A program made the position numbers and the translations under genes. 64,000 nt of DNA from positions 1-64,000 of the forward strand of contig UQYQ01000006.1 in NCBI GenBank assembly GCA_900545345.1, in the 5' to 3' direction. The stretch comes from an uncultured Ruminococcus sp. GTDB taxonomy: Bacteria; Bacillota; Clostridia; Oscillospirales; Ruminococcaceae. The notes under the pieces are model-generated. The model worked only from the letters and a program-made list of their open reading frames with translations. It searched no databases and was not told where the DNA came from. This document shows, piece by piece, positions 40,948-49,781 of the stretch (within the stretch, counting starts at the first letter, position 1; every line of letters begins with the position of its first letter).

Positions 40948-41133
40948 ATGGCAAAGAAGGCTATGAAAAATAAGCAACAGTTAGAGCCAAAGTATTCCAC
41001 TCGTGCTTACAACAGATGTAAAATCTGTGGAAGACCTCACGCTTATCTAAGAAAATTCGGTATCTGCCGTATTTGTTTTAGAGAGCTAGCACACAAAGGT
41101 CAAATCCCGGGTGTAAAAAAGGCAAGTTGGTAA
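40948..41133 (+). CDS. rpsN: 30S ribosomal protein S14, zinc type
   Basis: A 61-residue S14 of the zinc-dependent type Z, with cysteines at 24, 27, 40 and 43 (RCKICGRPHAYLRKFGICRIC). GAGGAGGAAATCATT precedes the ATG. Confidence 0.97.
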   Translation: MAKKAMKNKQQLEPKYSTRAYNRCKICGRPHAYLRKFGICRICFRELAHKGQIPGVKKASW

Positions 41134-41163
41134 AGAAGATTCATTTAAAGGAGGTTAACTGCA

Positions 41164-41562
41164 ATGCAAATTACTGATACAATAGCTGATTTATTGACCA
41201 GAATTCGTAATGCAAGTTCTGCTAAGCACGCAACAGTTGACATTCCTGCATCTAATATGAAGAAAGCTATCACACAAATCCTTGTTGATGAGGGTTATAT
41301 AGCAGGCTTTCAATTCATTGAAGACGAAAAGCAGGGTATCATTAGAATTACTCTAAAATATGACGAGAACAACACACCGGTTATTTCAGGACTTAGAAGA
41401 GTATCAAAGCCTGGCTTGAGAATTTATTCAAGCTGCGAAGATATGCCTAAGGTAATGAAAGGACTTGGAGTAGCAATCATCTCAACATCAAAGGGAATTG
41501 TTACAGACAAGAAAGCCAGAGAGCTTAATGTCGGCGGAGAAGTTCTTGCGTTTATCTGGTAA
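41164..41562 (+). CDS. rpsH: 30S ribosomal protein S8
   Basis: A 132-residue S8 binding 16S rRNA helix 21. It starts with ITDTIADLLTRIRNAS and ends ARELNVGGEVLAFIW. In E. coli S8 represses the spc operon at a site near rplE; I did not identify a copy of that site here. Confidence 0.97.
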   Translation: MQITDTIADLLTRIRNASSAKHATVDIPASNMKKAITQILVDEGYIAGFQFIEDEKQGIIRITLKYDENNTPVISGLRRVSKPGLRIYSSCEDMPKVMKGLGVAIISTSKGIVTDKKARELNVGGEVLAFIW

Positions 41563-41576
41563 GGAGGACACACATT

Positions 41577-42128
41577 ATGTCAAGAATAGGTATTAAACCA
41601 ATCAGTGTTCCTGCCGGAGTAGATGTAACAATTGCTGATGGTAATGCAGTCACTGTTAAAGGTGCTAAAGGAACATTAGAAAAAACATTTCACAAGGATA
41701 TGATTATTACCCTTGAGAATAACGAAATTAAAGTAGAGCGTCCTTCAGAGGACAAGATGCACAAGTCGCTTCACGGCTTAACCAGAACACTTATCGCTAA
41801 CATGGTTGAGGGTGTTACAAACGGTTATTCAAAAACACTTGTAATTGAGGGTGTTGGATACAGAGCAGCTAAACAGGGTAAAGACTTAGTTATGAACTTA
41901 GGTTTTTCACACCAGGTTATTATGTCTGAGACTGACGATGTTAAAATCGAGGTTACGAATCCAAACACAGTTGTAGTTTCAGGTGCTGACAAGCAAGCGG
42001 TAGGTCAGTTCGCTAGCGAAATTCGTGAAAAGCGTCCGCCGGAGCCTTATAAGGGTAAGGGAATTCGTTACGAAAACGAAAGAATTATCCGTAAAGAAGG
42101 TAAAGCCGGTAAGGGTGCAAAATCTTAA
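41577..42128 (+). CDS. rplF: 50S ribosomal protein L6
   Basis: A 183-residue L6 near the factor-binding site, with the duplicated fold and the C-terminal REKRPPEPYKGKGIRYENE motif. AAGGAGGACACACATT precedes the ATG. Confidence 0.97.
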   Translation: MSRIGIKPISVPAGVDVTIADGNAVTVKGAKGTLEKTFHKDMIITLENNEIKVERPSEDKMHKSLHGLTRTLIANMVEGVTNGYSKTLVIEGVGYRAAKQGKDLVMNLGFSHQVIMSETDDVKIEVTNPNTVVVSGADKQAVGQFASEIREKRPPEPYKGKGIRYENERIIRKEGKAGKGAKS

Positions 42129-42146
42129 TAAGGGAGTGTTCACACT

Positions 42147-42506
42147 ATGGTTAAAAAGATTGATAGAGCTCAAGCCAGAGTCAAAAGACATCAAAGAGTT
42201 CGTAATAAGATTTCGGGAACTCCTGAGTGTCCGCGTCTAAGTGTATTCCGCTCCTCAAAGCATATATATGCACAAATCATTGATGACTTAAACGGCGTTA
42301 CACTTGCTGCTGCATCAAGTCTTGATAAAGGATTTGACGGAAACGGCGGCAATATAGAAGGTGCTAAAAAGGTCGGCGAGGCTATTGCTAAGGCTGCTTT
42401 GGATAAGAAAATCGAAAATGTTGTATTCGACAGAGGCGGTTATCTATATCACGGAAGAGTTAAGGAATTAGCTGAGGGAGCTCGTGAGGGCGGTCTGAAG
42501 TTCTAA
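42147..42506 (+). CDS. rplR: 50S ribosomal protein L18
   Basis: A 119-residue 5S rRNA partner of L5. RLSVFRSSKHIYAQIIDD and VVFDRGGYLYHGRVKELAEGAREGG are typical. It is followed by a 75-base gap that folds into a terminator-like hairpin before rpsE. Confidence 0.97.
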   Translation: MVKKIDRAQARVKRHQRVRNKISGTPECPRLSVFRSSKHIYAQIIDDLNGVTLAAASSLDKGFDGNGGNIEGAKKVGEAIAKAALDKKIENVVFDRGGYLYHGRVKELAEGAREGGLKF

Positions 42507-42529
42507 GAAACTTTAGATTCATTTGTGCA

Positions 42530-42565
42530 GAACAAAGTAAATTTTACACTTTGTTCCTAAGTTTT
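42530..42565 (+). promoter_or_regulatory. Hairpin between rplR and rpsE
   Basis: A perfect 9-bp stem GAACAAAGT (42530-42538) / ACTTTGTTC (42548-42556), possibly extended by an outer AAACTTTAG/CTAAGTTT pairing, is followed by GTTTTT and then the rpsE ribosome binding site. It may slow transcription, protect mRNA, or act in feedback. Confidence 0.5.
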
Positions 42566-42581
42566 TAAGGAGGTTATACTT

Positions 42582-43082
42582 TTGGCTTTAATAGATGCTT
42601 CAACACTAGAACTAAGTGAAAAGGTAGTTTCCATTAACAGAGTTTCAAAAACTGTTAAGGGCGGCCGTATTATGAAGTTTTCAGCACTTGTTGTTGTTGG
42701 AGACGGAAACGGCATCGTAGGTTTTGGTATGGGTAAGTCTTCTGAAGTTCCTGACGCTATTCGTAAAGGAATTGAAGACGCTAAGAAAAACCTGATAAAG
42801 ATTTCACTTAGAGGAACAACTATTCCACACGAAATTGTTGGTGCTTTCGGTGCCGGCAGAGTTTTGATGAAGCCGGCTGCTCCTGGTACAGGAGTTATCG
42901 CAGGCGGTCCAGTCAGAGCTGTTGTGGAAATTGCAGGAATTAAGGATATCAGAACAAAGTCACTTCGTTCTAATAATCCATGTAATGTAGTAAGAGCTAC
43001 AATAAACGGTCTGGCTTCAGTTAAATCAGCAGAAGAAGTTGCTGCAAAGAGAGGCAAGACAGTTAAAGAAATTTTAGGCTAA
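42582..43082 (+). CDS. rpsE: 30S ribosomal protein S5
   Basis: A 166-residue S5 controlling decoding fidelity. VVSINRVSKTVKGGRIMKFSALVVVGDGNG and GTGVIAGGPVRAVVE are diagnostic (each seen in part). The start is TTG, 8 bases after AAGGAGG, an unusual codon for this protein. It gives the expected length and no ATG fits. Confidence 0.96.
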   Translation: MALIDASTLELSEKVVSINRVSKTVKGGRIMKFSALVVVGDGNGIVGFGMGKSSEVPDAIRKGIEDAKKNLIKISLRGTTIPHEIVGAFGAGRVLMKPAAPGTGVIAGGPVRAVVEIAGIKDIRTKSLRSNNPCNVVRATINGLASVKSAEEVAAKRGKTVKEILG

Positions 43083-43096
43083 GGAGGAATAAAGCA

Positions 43097-43276
43097 ATGG
43101 CAAACCTAAAAATAACATTAGTTAAAAGTCTTATTTCATCAAAGAAAGACCAAATTGCTACCGCTCATTCTCTTGGTCTGAAAAAGATCGGTGCGGAAAC
43201 AATTCAACCTGATAACGCACAGACACAAGGTAAGATTAAAAAGATTAGTCACCTTATTAAAGTAACCGAAGCGTAA
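43097..43276 (+). CDS. rpmD: 50S ribosomal protein L30
   Basis: A 59-residue L30: it opens MANLKITLVKSLISSKKDQI and continues with AHSLGLKKIG. The gene lies between rpsE and rplO as usual, with AAGGAGGAATAAAGCA before the ATG. Confidence 0.95.
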   Translation: MANLKITLVKSLISSKKDQIATAHSLGLKKIGAETIQPDNAQTQGKIKKISHLIKVTEA

Positions 43277-43296
43277 TGCAAGGAGGTGCGTAATAA

Positions 43297-43737
43297 ATGA
43301 AATTGCACGAATTATCACCAAACGCTGGCGCTAATAAAGAGTCAAAGCGTATTGGAAGAGGACATGGTTCAGGTCAGGGTAAAACTGCCGGAAAAGGACA
43401 CAAGGGTCAGAAGGCTCGTTCAGGCGGCGGTGTTAGACCGGGCTTTGAGGGTGGTCAAATGCCGTTGACCCAAAGAATCCCTAAGCGTGGATTCAATAAT
43501 ATATTCGCTGATAAAGTCGTTGCATTAAATGTTTCAGATTTAGAAAGATTTAACGACGGAATCACTGTTGATGCTGAGATTCTTAAAGCAGCTGGTCTTG
43601 TAAAAGGCAAGTATGATGTTATAAAGATTCTCGGAAACGGCGAGCTTACAAAAAACCTAACCGTAAAGGCGAATGCTTTTTCTGCCAGTGCTAAGGAAAA
43701 AATAGAAAAAGCCGGCGGAAAGGCTGAGGTGATGTAA
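43297..43737 (+). CDS. rplO: 50S ribosomal protein L15
   Basis: A 146-residue late-assembly protein. KRIGRGHGSGQGKTAGKGHKG and VRPGFEGGQMPLTQRIPKRG are diagnostic. GGAGGTGCGTAATAA precedes the ATG. The secY start lies 1 base after the stop. Confidence 0.97.
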   Translation: MKLHELSPNAGANKESKRIGRGHGSGQGKTAGKGHKGQKARSGGGVRPGFEGGQMPLTQRIPKRGFNNIFADKVVALNVSDLERFNDGITVDAEILKAAGLVKGKYDVIKILGNGELTKNLTVKANAFSASAKEKIEKAGGKAEVM

Positions 43738-43738
43738 G

Positions 43739-45061
43739 GTGTTAGAGACTTTAAGAAATGCCTGGAAAGTGACTGATTTAAGAAAGAAAATTTTATTCAC
43801 TCTTTTTATCATCATAATTTACAGAATAGGCGGAACAATTCCTGTTCCATTTTTGGATCAGGCAGCACTAGCTTCATGGTTTGAAACCAGCACTGCTGAA
43901 AAAGCAAACTTCTTCAGTTATCTGAATATTCTTTCCGGAGGTAACTTCTCAAAGGCTACCTTGCTTGCATTATCTATTTCACCTTATATTAATGCACAGA
44001 TTATTATTCAGCTTCTGACATATGCACTTCCTCCATTGGAGAATTTGGCTAAGGAAGGCGAAGAAGGCAGAAAGAAAATCAACAAGATTACAAGATATAC
44101 ATCATTCGGAATTGCAATATTCCAGGCTTGGGCTTATTATCTTACACTTAAGAATTCAGCAGGAGCTTTGGTATATACAACCGGATGGCAGAAAATCTTC
44201 TCGGAGATTATCATTATCGCTTGCTTCACTGCGGGTGCTTCACTTGTAATCTGGCTTGGCGATGAAATCAATGAAAAGGGTATCGGAAACGGTATTTCAA
44301 TGATTTTGTTTGCAGGTATTATCGCAAGAGGTCCGACAGCTGTTTATACATTATATCAGCTTCTTACAACAGGTGAAGTTAAGTATATGGTTCTTGTACC
44401 TATTGTAATAGTAATTTTTGTTGCAATGATTGCATTCATTATCTTTATGGATAATGCAGAACGAAGAATTCCGATTCAATATGCTAAGCGTGTTGTCGGA
44501 AGAAAGATGTACGGCGGACAAAGTTCATTTATTCCTATTAAGGTTGCAATGTCAGGCGTTTTGCCGATTATCTTTGCAATGTCATTTATGTCATTGCCTT
44601 CGACACTTGAGCTGTTCATTGCAAAGCCTGCCAGTCCGGAAGGATTCTGGGAGAAATTCTATGTAGGAATGCTTAATGTGTTCAGCTATGACAGCTTAGT
44701 ATATGCGGCAATCTACTTCTTATTGATTATCGGATTTAACTATTTCTATGTATCAATGCAGTACAATCCGGTTGAGATTGCAAACAATTTAAGACAGAAC
44801 AACGGCGGTATCCCTGGTATAAGACCTGGTAAGCCGACAAGTACATTCATTAAGAGAGTATTATCGAAGATTACTTTGGTTGGAGCTGTATTCCTAGGAA
44901 TTATCGCTATCTTCCCTATCTTCTTTGCTAAATTCTCAGGTGTAGGAAGCATTGCAATGGGCGGTACATCTATCCTTATCGTTGTTTCTGTTGCACTTGA
45001 AACTGTTCGTACACTGGAATCACAAATGATGATGCGTCATCACAAAGGATTCTTGGAATAA
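43739..45061 (+). CDS. secY: Preprotein translocase subunit SecY
   Basis: A 440-residue channel protein with ten membrane helices. It has the plug region near residues 60-75 (LNILSGGNFSKATLLALSISPYI), INAQIIIQLLTYALP, and the cytosolic loop RRIPIQYAKRVVGRKMYGGQSSFIP. The start is GTG with GAGGTGATG upstream, inside the end of rplO. Works with SecE (21.4 kb) and SecA. Confidence 0.97.
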   Translation: MLETLRNAWKVTDLRKKILFTLFIIIIYRIGGTIPVPFLDQAALASWFETSTAEKANFFSYLNILSGGNFSKATLLALSISPYINAQIIIQLLTYALPPLENLAKEGEEGRKKINKITRYTSFGIAIFQAWAYYLTLKNSAGALVYTTGWQKIFSEIIIIACFTAGASLVIWLGDEINEKGIGNGISMILFAGIIARGPTAVYTLYQLLTTGEVKYMVLVPIVIVIFVAMIAFIIFMDNAERRIPIQYAKRVVGRKMYGGQSSFIPIKVAMSGVLPIIFAMSFMSLPSTLELFIAKPASPEGFWEKFYVGMLNVFSYDSLVYAAIYFLLIIGFNYFYVSMQYNPVEIANNLRQNNGGIPGIRPGKPTSTFIKRVLSKITLVGAVFLGIIAIFPIFFAKFSGVGSIAMGGTSILIVVSVALETVRTLESQMMMRHHKGFLE

Positions 45062-45111
45062 GAAATTTAAAGGCTGACATAAATTGATTTATGTCAGAAT
45101 GGTGATTAACA

Positions 45112-45744
45112 ATGAATCTGATTTTATTAGGAGCTCCGGGAGCCGGTAAGGGAACACAAGCCGAGGTTATCTGCAAGGCTTTGAATATTCCTACTATCTC
45201 AACGGGTAATATGCTCAGAGAAGCTGTAAAGAACGGAACAAAAAGCGGTCTTGAAGCTAAAAGCTTTATGGACAGCGGAAAATTAGTTCCTGATGAAGTT
45301 GTTATCGGAATTTTAAAGGACAGAATTGCTGAGGATGACTGTAAAAACGGTTTTATCCTTGACGGTTTTCCAAGAACAGTTCCTCAGGCAGAAGCACTTG
45401 ACAATATGGGTGTTACTATTGATAAAGTTGTTGAAATCTATGTTCCTGATGAGAAGATAAAACAAAGACTTTCAGGCAGAAGAGTCTGTGAAGGCTGCGG
45501 GAATTCTTATCATGTTGACTTTAAGCCTACAAAGGTTGAGGGAATCTGTGATGCTTGCGGTGCTAAAACTGTTATTCGTAAGGACGACGAGCCTGAAACA
45601 GTTAATAACAGATTAGCAATCTATCACGAGCAGACAGCTCCGCTGAAAGGCTATTATGAGAAACAAGGGAAGCTTGTCACTGTTGAAGGACAAGAAGAGG
45701 TTTCAGAAACTTCAAAACTGACACTTGCTGCAATTGAGGCGTAA
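45112..45744 (+). CDS. adk: Adenylate kinase
   Basis: A 210-residue enzyme interconverting ATP, ADP and AMP. P-loop GAPGAGKGT (residues 7-15), FILDGFPRT, and a long LID with four cysteines (CEGCG then CDACG), so it is the zinc-stabilised Gram-positive form. The usual place between secY and map. Confidence 0.97.
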   Translation: MNLILLGAPGAGKGTQAEVICKALNIPTISTGNMLREAVKNGTKSGLEAKSFMDSGKLVPDEVVIGILKDRIAEDDCKNGFILDGFPRTVPQAEALDNMGVTIDKVVEIYVPDEKIKQRLSGRRVCEGCGNSYHVDFKPTKVEGICDACGAKTVIRKDDEPETVNNRLAIYHEQTAPLKGYYEKQGKLVTVEGQEEVSETSKLTLAAIEA

Positions 45745-45747
45745 TTG

Positions 45748-46497
45748 ATGTTAATTATTAAATCTGCTAAAGAGATTGAAAAAATGAAGAAGGCAGGTAA
45801 AATCACTGCCGGGGCATTAAAAATTGCCGGTGAGTCAATCAGAGCGGGAATGACAACTAAAGAACTGGATAAGATTATTCACAAGTTTATTACTTCGCAT
45901 GGTGCTGTACCATCATTTCTAGGGTACGGCGGATTTCCGGCTTCGGCTTGTATATCTGTAAATGATGAAGTAATTCATGGTATTCCTGACGGAAGAAAAC
46001 TCGAAAACGGCGATATAGTTTCTGTCGATGTGGGAGCGTATATTGACGGCTTTCACGGAGACAGTGCAAAAACCTTTGCTGTCGGAGAAATTTCAGACGA
46101 AGCAAAGGCGCTTATGAAATCGACCGAAGAAAGCCTGTATCTTGCAATAGATATGGCAAAACCGGGTGTAAGGCTCGGGGATATCGGTCATGCTATTCAA
46201 AAGCATAATGAAGACAACGGATACAGTATAGTTAAGCAGTTTGTCGGTCACGGTGTGGGGAAAAATCTTCACGAAGATCCTGAAGTGCCGAATTTCGGCA
46301 GGGAAGGACACGGTCTTAGATTAGTTCCCGGTATGGTTATTGCAATAGAACCTATGATAAATATAGGGACCGAAAATGTAAAAACCATGTCAAATGACTG
46401 GACTGTTAAAACTACAGACGGTTCGCTGTCAGCTCATTTTGAGCATACAATCGCTATTACTGATGACGGTGCGGTTATTTTAACCCAAACCGATTAG
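45748..46497 (+). CDS. map: Methionine aminopeptidase, type I
   Basis: A 249-residue enzyme that removes the initiator Met. Metal ligands lie in SVDVGAYIDGFHGDSAKTF (two Asp), GHGVGKNLHEDP (His), IAIEPMIN (Glu) and HFEHTI (Glu). ATG 45748 is used, 8 bases after GAGG in the end of adk; TTG 45745 is the alternative. Confidence 0.96.
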   Translation: MLIIKSAKEIEKMKKAGKITAGALKIAGESIRAGMTTKELDKIIHKFITSHGAVPSFLGYGGFPASACISVNDEVIHGIPDGRKLENGDIVSVDVGAYIDGFHGDSAKTFAVGEISDEAKALMKSTEESLYLAIDMAKPGVRLGDIGHAIQKHNEDNGYSIVKQFVGHGVGKNLHEDPEVPNFGREGHGLRLVPGMVIAIEPMINIGTENVKTMSNDWTVKTTDGSLSAHFEHTIAITDDGAVILTQTD

Positions 46498-46507
46498 GAG
46501 GAGCGTT

Positions 46508-46771
46508 GTGAATATAAAGGTTGGCTCTATTGTAAAAAGCTGTGCAGGTCGCGATAAAAATTCCTTTTTCGTTGCAGTAGGAATAAGCGACGGCTTTGTG
46601 GAAATCGCAGACGGAAAAGTGCGTAAGCTCGAAAAGCCGAAGCGGAAAAACATAAAGCACATTTCACCTACCAACACAGTGATTTCGGTAGAAGCTTTAA
46701 CAAACAAAAAACTCAAAAAGGTGTTGAATGAGTTCTCGACCCAAGAATTCAGACAAACCGTAACCTATTAA
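46508..46771 (+). CDS. KOW-domain RNA-binding protein
   Basis: An 87-residue basic protein with an N-terminal KOW-like fold (GSIVKSCAGRDKNSFFVAVG), related to the archaeal/eukaryal L14e/L27e-like proteins placed between map and infA in many clostridia. Probably ribosome-associated; no clear function is established. Start GTG with AGGAGGAGCGTT ahead. Confidence 0.85.
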   Translation: MNIKVGSIVKSCAGRDKNSFFVAVGISDGFVEIADGKVRKLEKPKRKNIKHISPTNTVISVEALTNKKLKKVLNEFSTQEFRQTVTY

Positions 46772-46789
46772 GGAAGGGTGTAAACATTT

Positions 46790-47008
46790 ATGTCAAAAGA
46801 AGATGTAATCGAGGTTGAAGGTACAGTTTTGGAAGCGATGCCTAACGCAACATTTAAAGTTGAGCTTGCAAACGGACATCAAATTCTCGCACATGTATCA
46901 GGTAAACTAAGACTTAACTACATTCGTATTATTCCGGGCGATAAGGTAACGGTTGAAATGTCACCTTATGATTTAACAAAAGGAAGAATTACTTGGAGAG
47001 CAAAATAA
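46790..47008 (+). CDS. infA: Translation initiation factor IF-1
   Basis: A 72-residue OB-fold factor blocking the A site during initiation. EDVIEVEGTVLEAMPNATFKV and YDLTKGRITWR are typical. The gap after it holds arms (GCTTTC, GAAAGC, CGCTTTC) that can form two alternative hairpins before rpmJ. Confidence 0.97.
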   Translation: MSKEDVIEVEGTVLEAMPNATFKVELANGHQILAHVSGKLRLNYIRIIPGDKVTVEMSPYDLTKGRITWRAK

Positions 47009-47076
47009 ATTGAGCTTTCCTAAATCCAATCGTTTGAGAAAGCGTAACGCTTTCGTTAATTTAAGGAGGTATTAAC

Positions 47077-47190
47077 ATGAAAGTAAGACCTTCAGTTAAG
47101 CCAATTTGTGAAAAATGCAAGGTTATTAAGCGTAAAGGTAAAGTAATGGTTATCTGCGAAAATCCAAAGCATAAGCAAAGACAAGGCTAA
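47077..47190 (+). CDS. rpmJ: 50S ribosomal protein L36
   Basis: A 37-residue zinc-type L36 with Cys11, Cys14, Cys27 and His32 ([20 protein letters not shown]). TTAAGGAGGTATTAAC precedes the ATG. Confidence 0.96.
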
Positions 47191-47219
47191 CGAATCAATA
47201 ATGGAGGTGCAGCTAAATA

Positions 47220-47588
47220 ATGGCTCGTATTGCTGGAATCGACCTTCCGAAAAATAAGAGAGTTGAAATCGGACTCACTTATATTTACGGAATCGGTCAG
47301 AACACTGCAACAAAAATTCTAGAGGCAACAGGAATTAATCCTGATACAAGAGTTAAGGACTTAACAGATGATGACGAAGCAAAGATTCGTGATTATATCG
47401 ATAAGAATCTTACAGTTGAGGGTGACCTTAGAAGAAATGTTGCTTTAAATATCAAGAGATTAACTGAAATCGGTTGTTACAGAGGACTTCGCCATCGCAG
47501 AGGACTTCCTGTAAGAGGTCAAAGAACAAAGACTAATGCAAGAACTCGTAAGGGTCCTGTAAAGACAATCGCTAATAAGAAGAAGTAA
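47220..47588 (+). CDS. rpsM: 30S ribosomal protein S13
   Basis: A 122-residue S13 of the 30S head. ARIAGIDLPKNKRVEIGLTYIYGIG-type opening and GLRHRRGLPVRGQRTKTNARTRKG are diagnostic. GGAGGTGCAGCTAAATA precedes the ATG. Confidence 0.97.
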   Translation: MARIAGIDLPKNKRVEIGLTYIYGIGQNTATKILEATGINPDTRVKDLTDDDEAKIRDYIDKNLTVEGDLRRNVALNIKRLTEIGCYRGLRHRRGLPVRGQRTKTNARTRKGPVKTIANKKK

Positions 47589-47602
47589 GGAGGGTATGAA
47601 CA

Positions 47603-47992
47603 ATGGCTCAGAAGAAACCTATTCGTCGTAGACGTGAAAGAAAAAACATTGAACAGGGACAGGTTCATATCCAGTCTACATTCAATAATACAATCGTAAC
47701 AATTACTGATTTGCAAGGTAACGCTATTTCTTGGGCAAGTGCCGGCGGACTTGGCTTCAGAGGCTCAAAGAAATCAACTCCTTTTGCTGCACAGACAGCT
47801 GCAGAAACAGCTGCTAAGGCTGCTAAGGAGCACGGCCTTAAAACTGTTGAGGTTTATGTTAAAGGACCTGGTGCAGGCCGTGAAGCTGCTATCAGAGCAC
47901 TTCAGACAGAGGAGCTTGAGGTTAGACTTATCAAAGATGTAACTCCGATTCCTCACAACGGATGCCGTCCTCCAAAGAGAAGACGTGTCTAG
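47603..47992 (+). CDS. rpsK: 30S ribosomal protein S11
   Basis: A 129-residue S11 of the platform. GQVHIQSTFNNTIVTITD and the end DVTPIPHNGCRPPKRRRV are typical. The following 82-base gap has two tandem hairpins, ACTAAG/CTTAGT and TCCAA/TTGGA, before rpsD. Confidence 0.97.
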   Translation: MAQKKPIRRRRERKNIEQGQVHIQSTFNNTIVTITDLQGNAISWASAGGLGFRGSKKSTPFAAQTAAETAAKAAKEHGLKTVEVYVKGPGAGREAAIRALQTEELEVRLIKDVTPIPHNGCRPPKRRRV

Positions 47993-48074
47993 TAATCAAA
48001 ACTAAGTTTAAAAGTTTGCTTAGTGTCCAATAATCAAGATTGGATATTAACTTAAAAAACGGAGGTAACAACTT

Positions 48075-48671
48075 ATGGCAGTAAGTAGAGAACCGATTCT
48101 AAAGAGATGTAAATCTTTAGGTATCAGCCCTATGGTAATGGGTGTTGGTAAAGAAACTAAGAGAGAACCAAATAAAAACTCAAGAAGAAAAGTATCAGAA
48201 TACGGACTTCAATTAAGAGAAAAGCAAAAGCTCAAATTCATTTACGGTGTTTTAGAAAAGCCGTTCAGACACTATTATGAATTGGCTGAAAAGCAGGAAG
48301 GTCAAGCAGGTACAAACCTATTGACTATGCTTGAGTCACGACTTGATAACATTGTTTTCAGAATGGGTCTTTCAATGACAAGAAGAGAAGCTAGACAGCT
48401 TGTTGTTCACGGACATTTTGAGGTTAATGGAAAGAAAGTTGACATCCCTTCATACAGAGTAAAAGTCGGCGATGTTATTTCTCTGAAAGAGAATAGCAAA
48501 AAGAGTGTTAAGTTCAAGGAAATTGTTGAGGCAACAAAGGGCAGAACAGTTCCTTCATGGCTTGACAAGGACAACAACACTTTATCTGCAAAGGTAGTCA
48601 GAGCTCCTGAAAAAGAAGATCTTGACTATGAGATTGAAGAACATCTTATCGTCGAGTTATACTCAAAATAA
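48075..48671 (+). CDS. rpsD: 30S ribosomal protein S4
   Basis: A 198-residue S4 with an S4 RNA-binding domain (LDNIVFRMGLSMTRREARQLVVHGH). S4 often represses its own operon; the tandem hairpins at about 48003-48055 just upstream are a possible target. The first residues lack the zinc cysteines of some S4 proteins. ACGGAGGTAACAACTT precedes the ATG. Confidence 0.97.
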   Translation: MAVSREPILKRCKSLGISPMVMGVGKETKREPNKNSRRKVSEYGLQLREKQKLKFIYGVLEKPFRHYYELAEKQEGQAGTNLLTMLESRLDNIVFRMGLSMTRREARQLVVHGHFEVNGKKVDIPSYRVKVGDVISLKENSKKSVKFKEIVEATKGRTVPSWLDKDNNTLSAKVVRAPEKEDLDYEIEEHLIVELYSK

Positions 48672-48675
48672 TAAG

Positions 48676-48732
48676 CTTTTGTTTATGGCTTCAGCTTGTT
48701 GTTTGGTTGAAGTCATAAAAACAAAACTTTTT
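48676..48732 (+). terminator. Terminator-like hairpin between rpsD and rpoA
   Basis: A long stem, TTTTGTTTATGGCTTCA against TTGAAGTCATAAAAACAAAA (about 17 pairs with small bulges), ends in CTTTTTATC. It looks like an intrinsic terminator or attenuator inside the operon, 50 bases before rpoA. Partial read-through is required for rpoA and rplQ unless a hidden promoter exists. Confidence 0.6.
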
Positions 48733-48779
48733 ATCATTCGTTAAAACAATTGTCGTTATTACGAACAGGAGGGTTTTAA

Positions 48780-49739
48780 ATGCTTGAAAAAATTGAAAAG
48801 CCAGAAATTGAAATAGCAGAGCAAAAGGGCGATGGAACATATGGTAAATTTGTTCTCGAGCCACTGGAGCGCGGCTATGGTATTACCCTGGGTAACAGCC
48901 TAAGAAGGGTATTACTCTCCTCATTACCTGGTGTTGCTGTTAATTCAGTTAAGATTGACGGTGTGCACCACGAATTATCAACTGTTCCGGGTGTTAAGGA
49001 AGATGTAACTGAAATCATTCTTAACTTAAAGGGACTGACAGCAAAGCTATACGGCGAAGGACCAAAGACTATTTATGTTGAAGCAGAGGGTGAATGTGAG
49101 GTTACTGCAGGTGACATTAAAACAGACTCTGAGGTAGATATTCTTGTTCCTGATATGCATATTGCAACATTGGGCGAAGGTGCAAAGCTTTATATGGAAA
49201 TCGTCATCGACAGAGGACGCGGATATGTTTCTGCCGAGAAAAACAAAAGTTATATGCCAAATGCTCCAATAGGTGTTATTGCTGTCGACAGTATTTATAC
49301 GCCGGTATTAAAAGTAAATTACACAGTAGAAAACACTCGTGTAGGACAAATTACTGATTATGATAAGCTGATTCTTGAGGTTTGGACAGACGGCACAATC
49401 TCAGCTAAAGAAGCGGTATCATTAGCAGCCAAACTCCTCAACGAGCACCTAAATCTTTTTGTTGACCTGTCTGAAGAAACAAGTGTTGTCGAGATAATGG
49501 TTGAAAAAGATGATAAAGGAAAAGAAAAAGTACTTGAGATGACCATTGAGGAACTTGACTTATCTGTGCGTTCCTTTAACTGCTTGAAGAGAGCGGGAAT
49601 AAATACTGTTAATGACTTGATTGAAAAGTCAGAAGAAGAAATGATGAAGGTAAGAAACCTTGGAAAGAAATCCTTTGATGAAGTTAAAGAAAAGCTCAGA
49701 AGCCTTGGATATGACTTAAGCTCAGAGGAAAACAACTAA
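48780..49739 (+). CDS. rpoA: RNA polymerase subunit alpha
   Basis: A 319-residue alpha subunit. The N-terminal dimer domain (YGKFVLEPLERGYGITLGNSLRR, seen in part) is followed by a linker near 235. The C-terminal promoter-UP/activator domain has LDLSVRSFNCLKRAGINTV and VRNLGKKSFDEVKEKL. CAGGAGGGTTTTAA precedes the ATG. Confidence 0.98.
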   Translation: MLEKIEKPEIEIAEQKGDGTYGKFVLEPLERGYGITLGNSLRRVLLSSLPGVAVNSVKIDGVHHELSTVPGVKEDVTEIILNLKGLTAKLYGEGPKTIYVEAEGECEVTAGDIKTDSEVDILVPDMHIATLGEGAKLYMEIVIDRGRGYVSAEKNKSYMPNAPIGVIAVDSIYTPVLKVNYTVENTRVGQITDYDKLILEVWTDGTISAKEAVSLAAKLLNEHLNLFVDLSEETSVVEIMVEKDDKGKEKVLEMTIEELDLSVRSFNCLKRAGINTVNDLIEKSEEEMMKVRNLGKKSFDEVKEKLRSLGYDLSSEENN

Positions 49740-49781
49740 AAATATCATTTCGTTTGAAATAAAATATAAGGAGTGAATATC

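Noticed and set aside
42557..43057. 166-codon open frame antisense to rpsE
   Set aside because: Antisense shadow of S5 with Pro/Thr/Ser-rich translation; no ribosome binding site.
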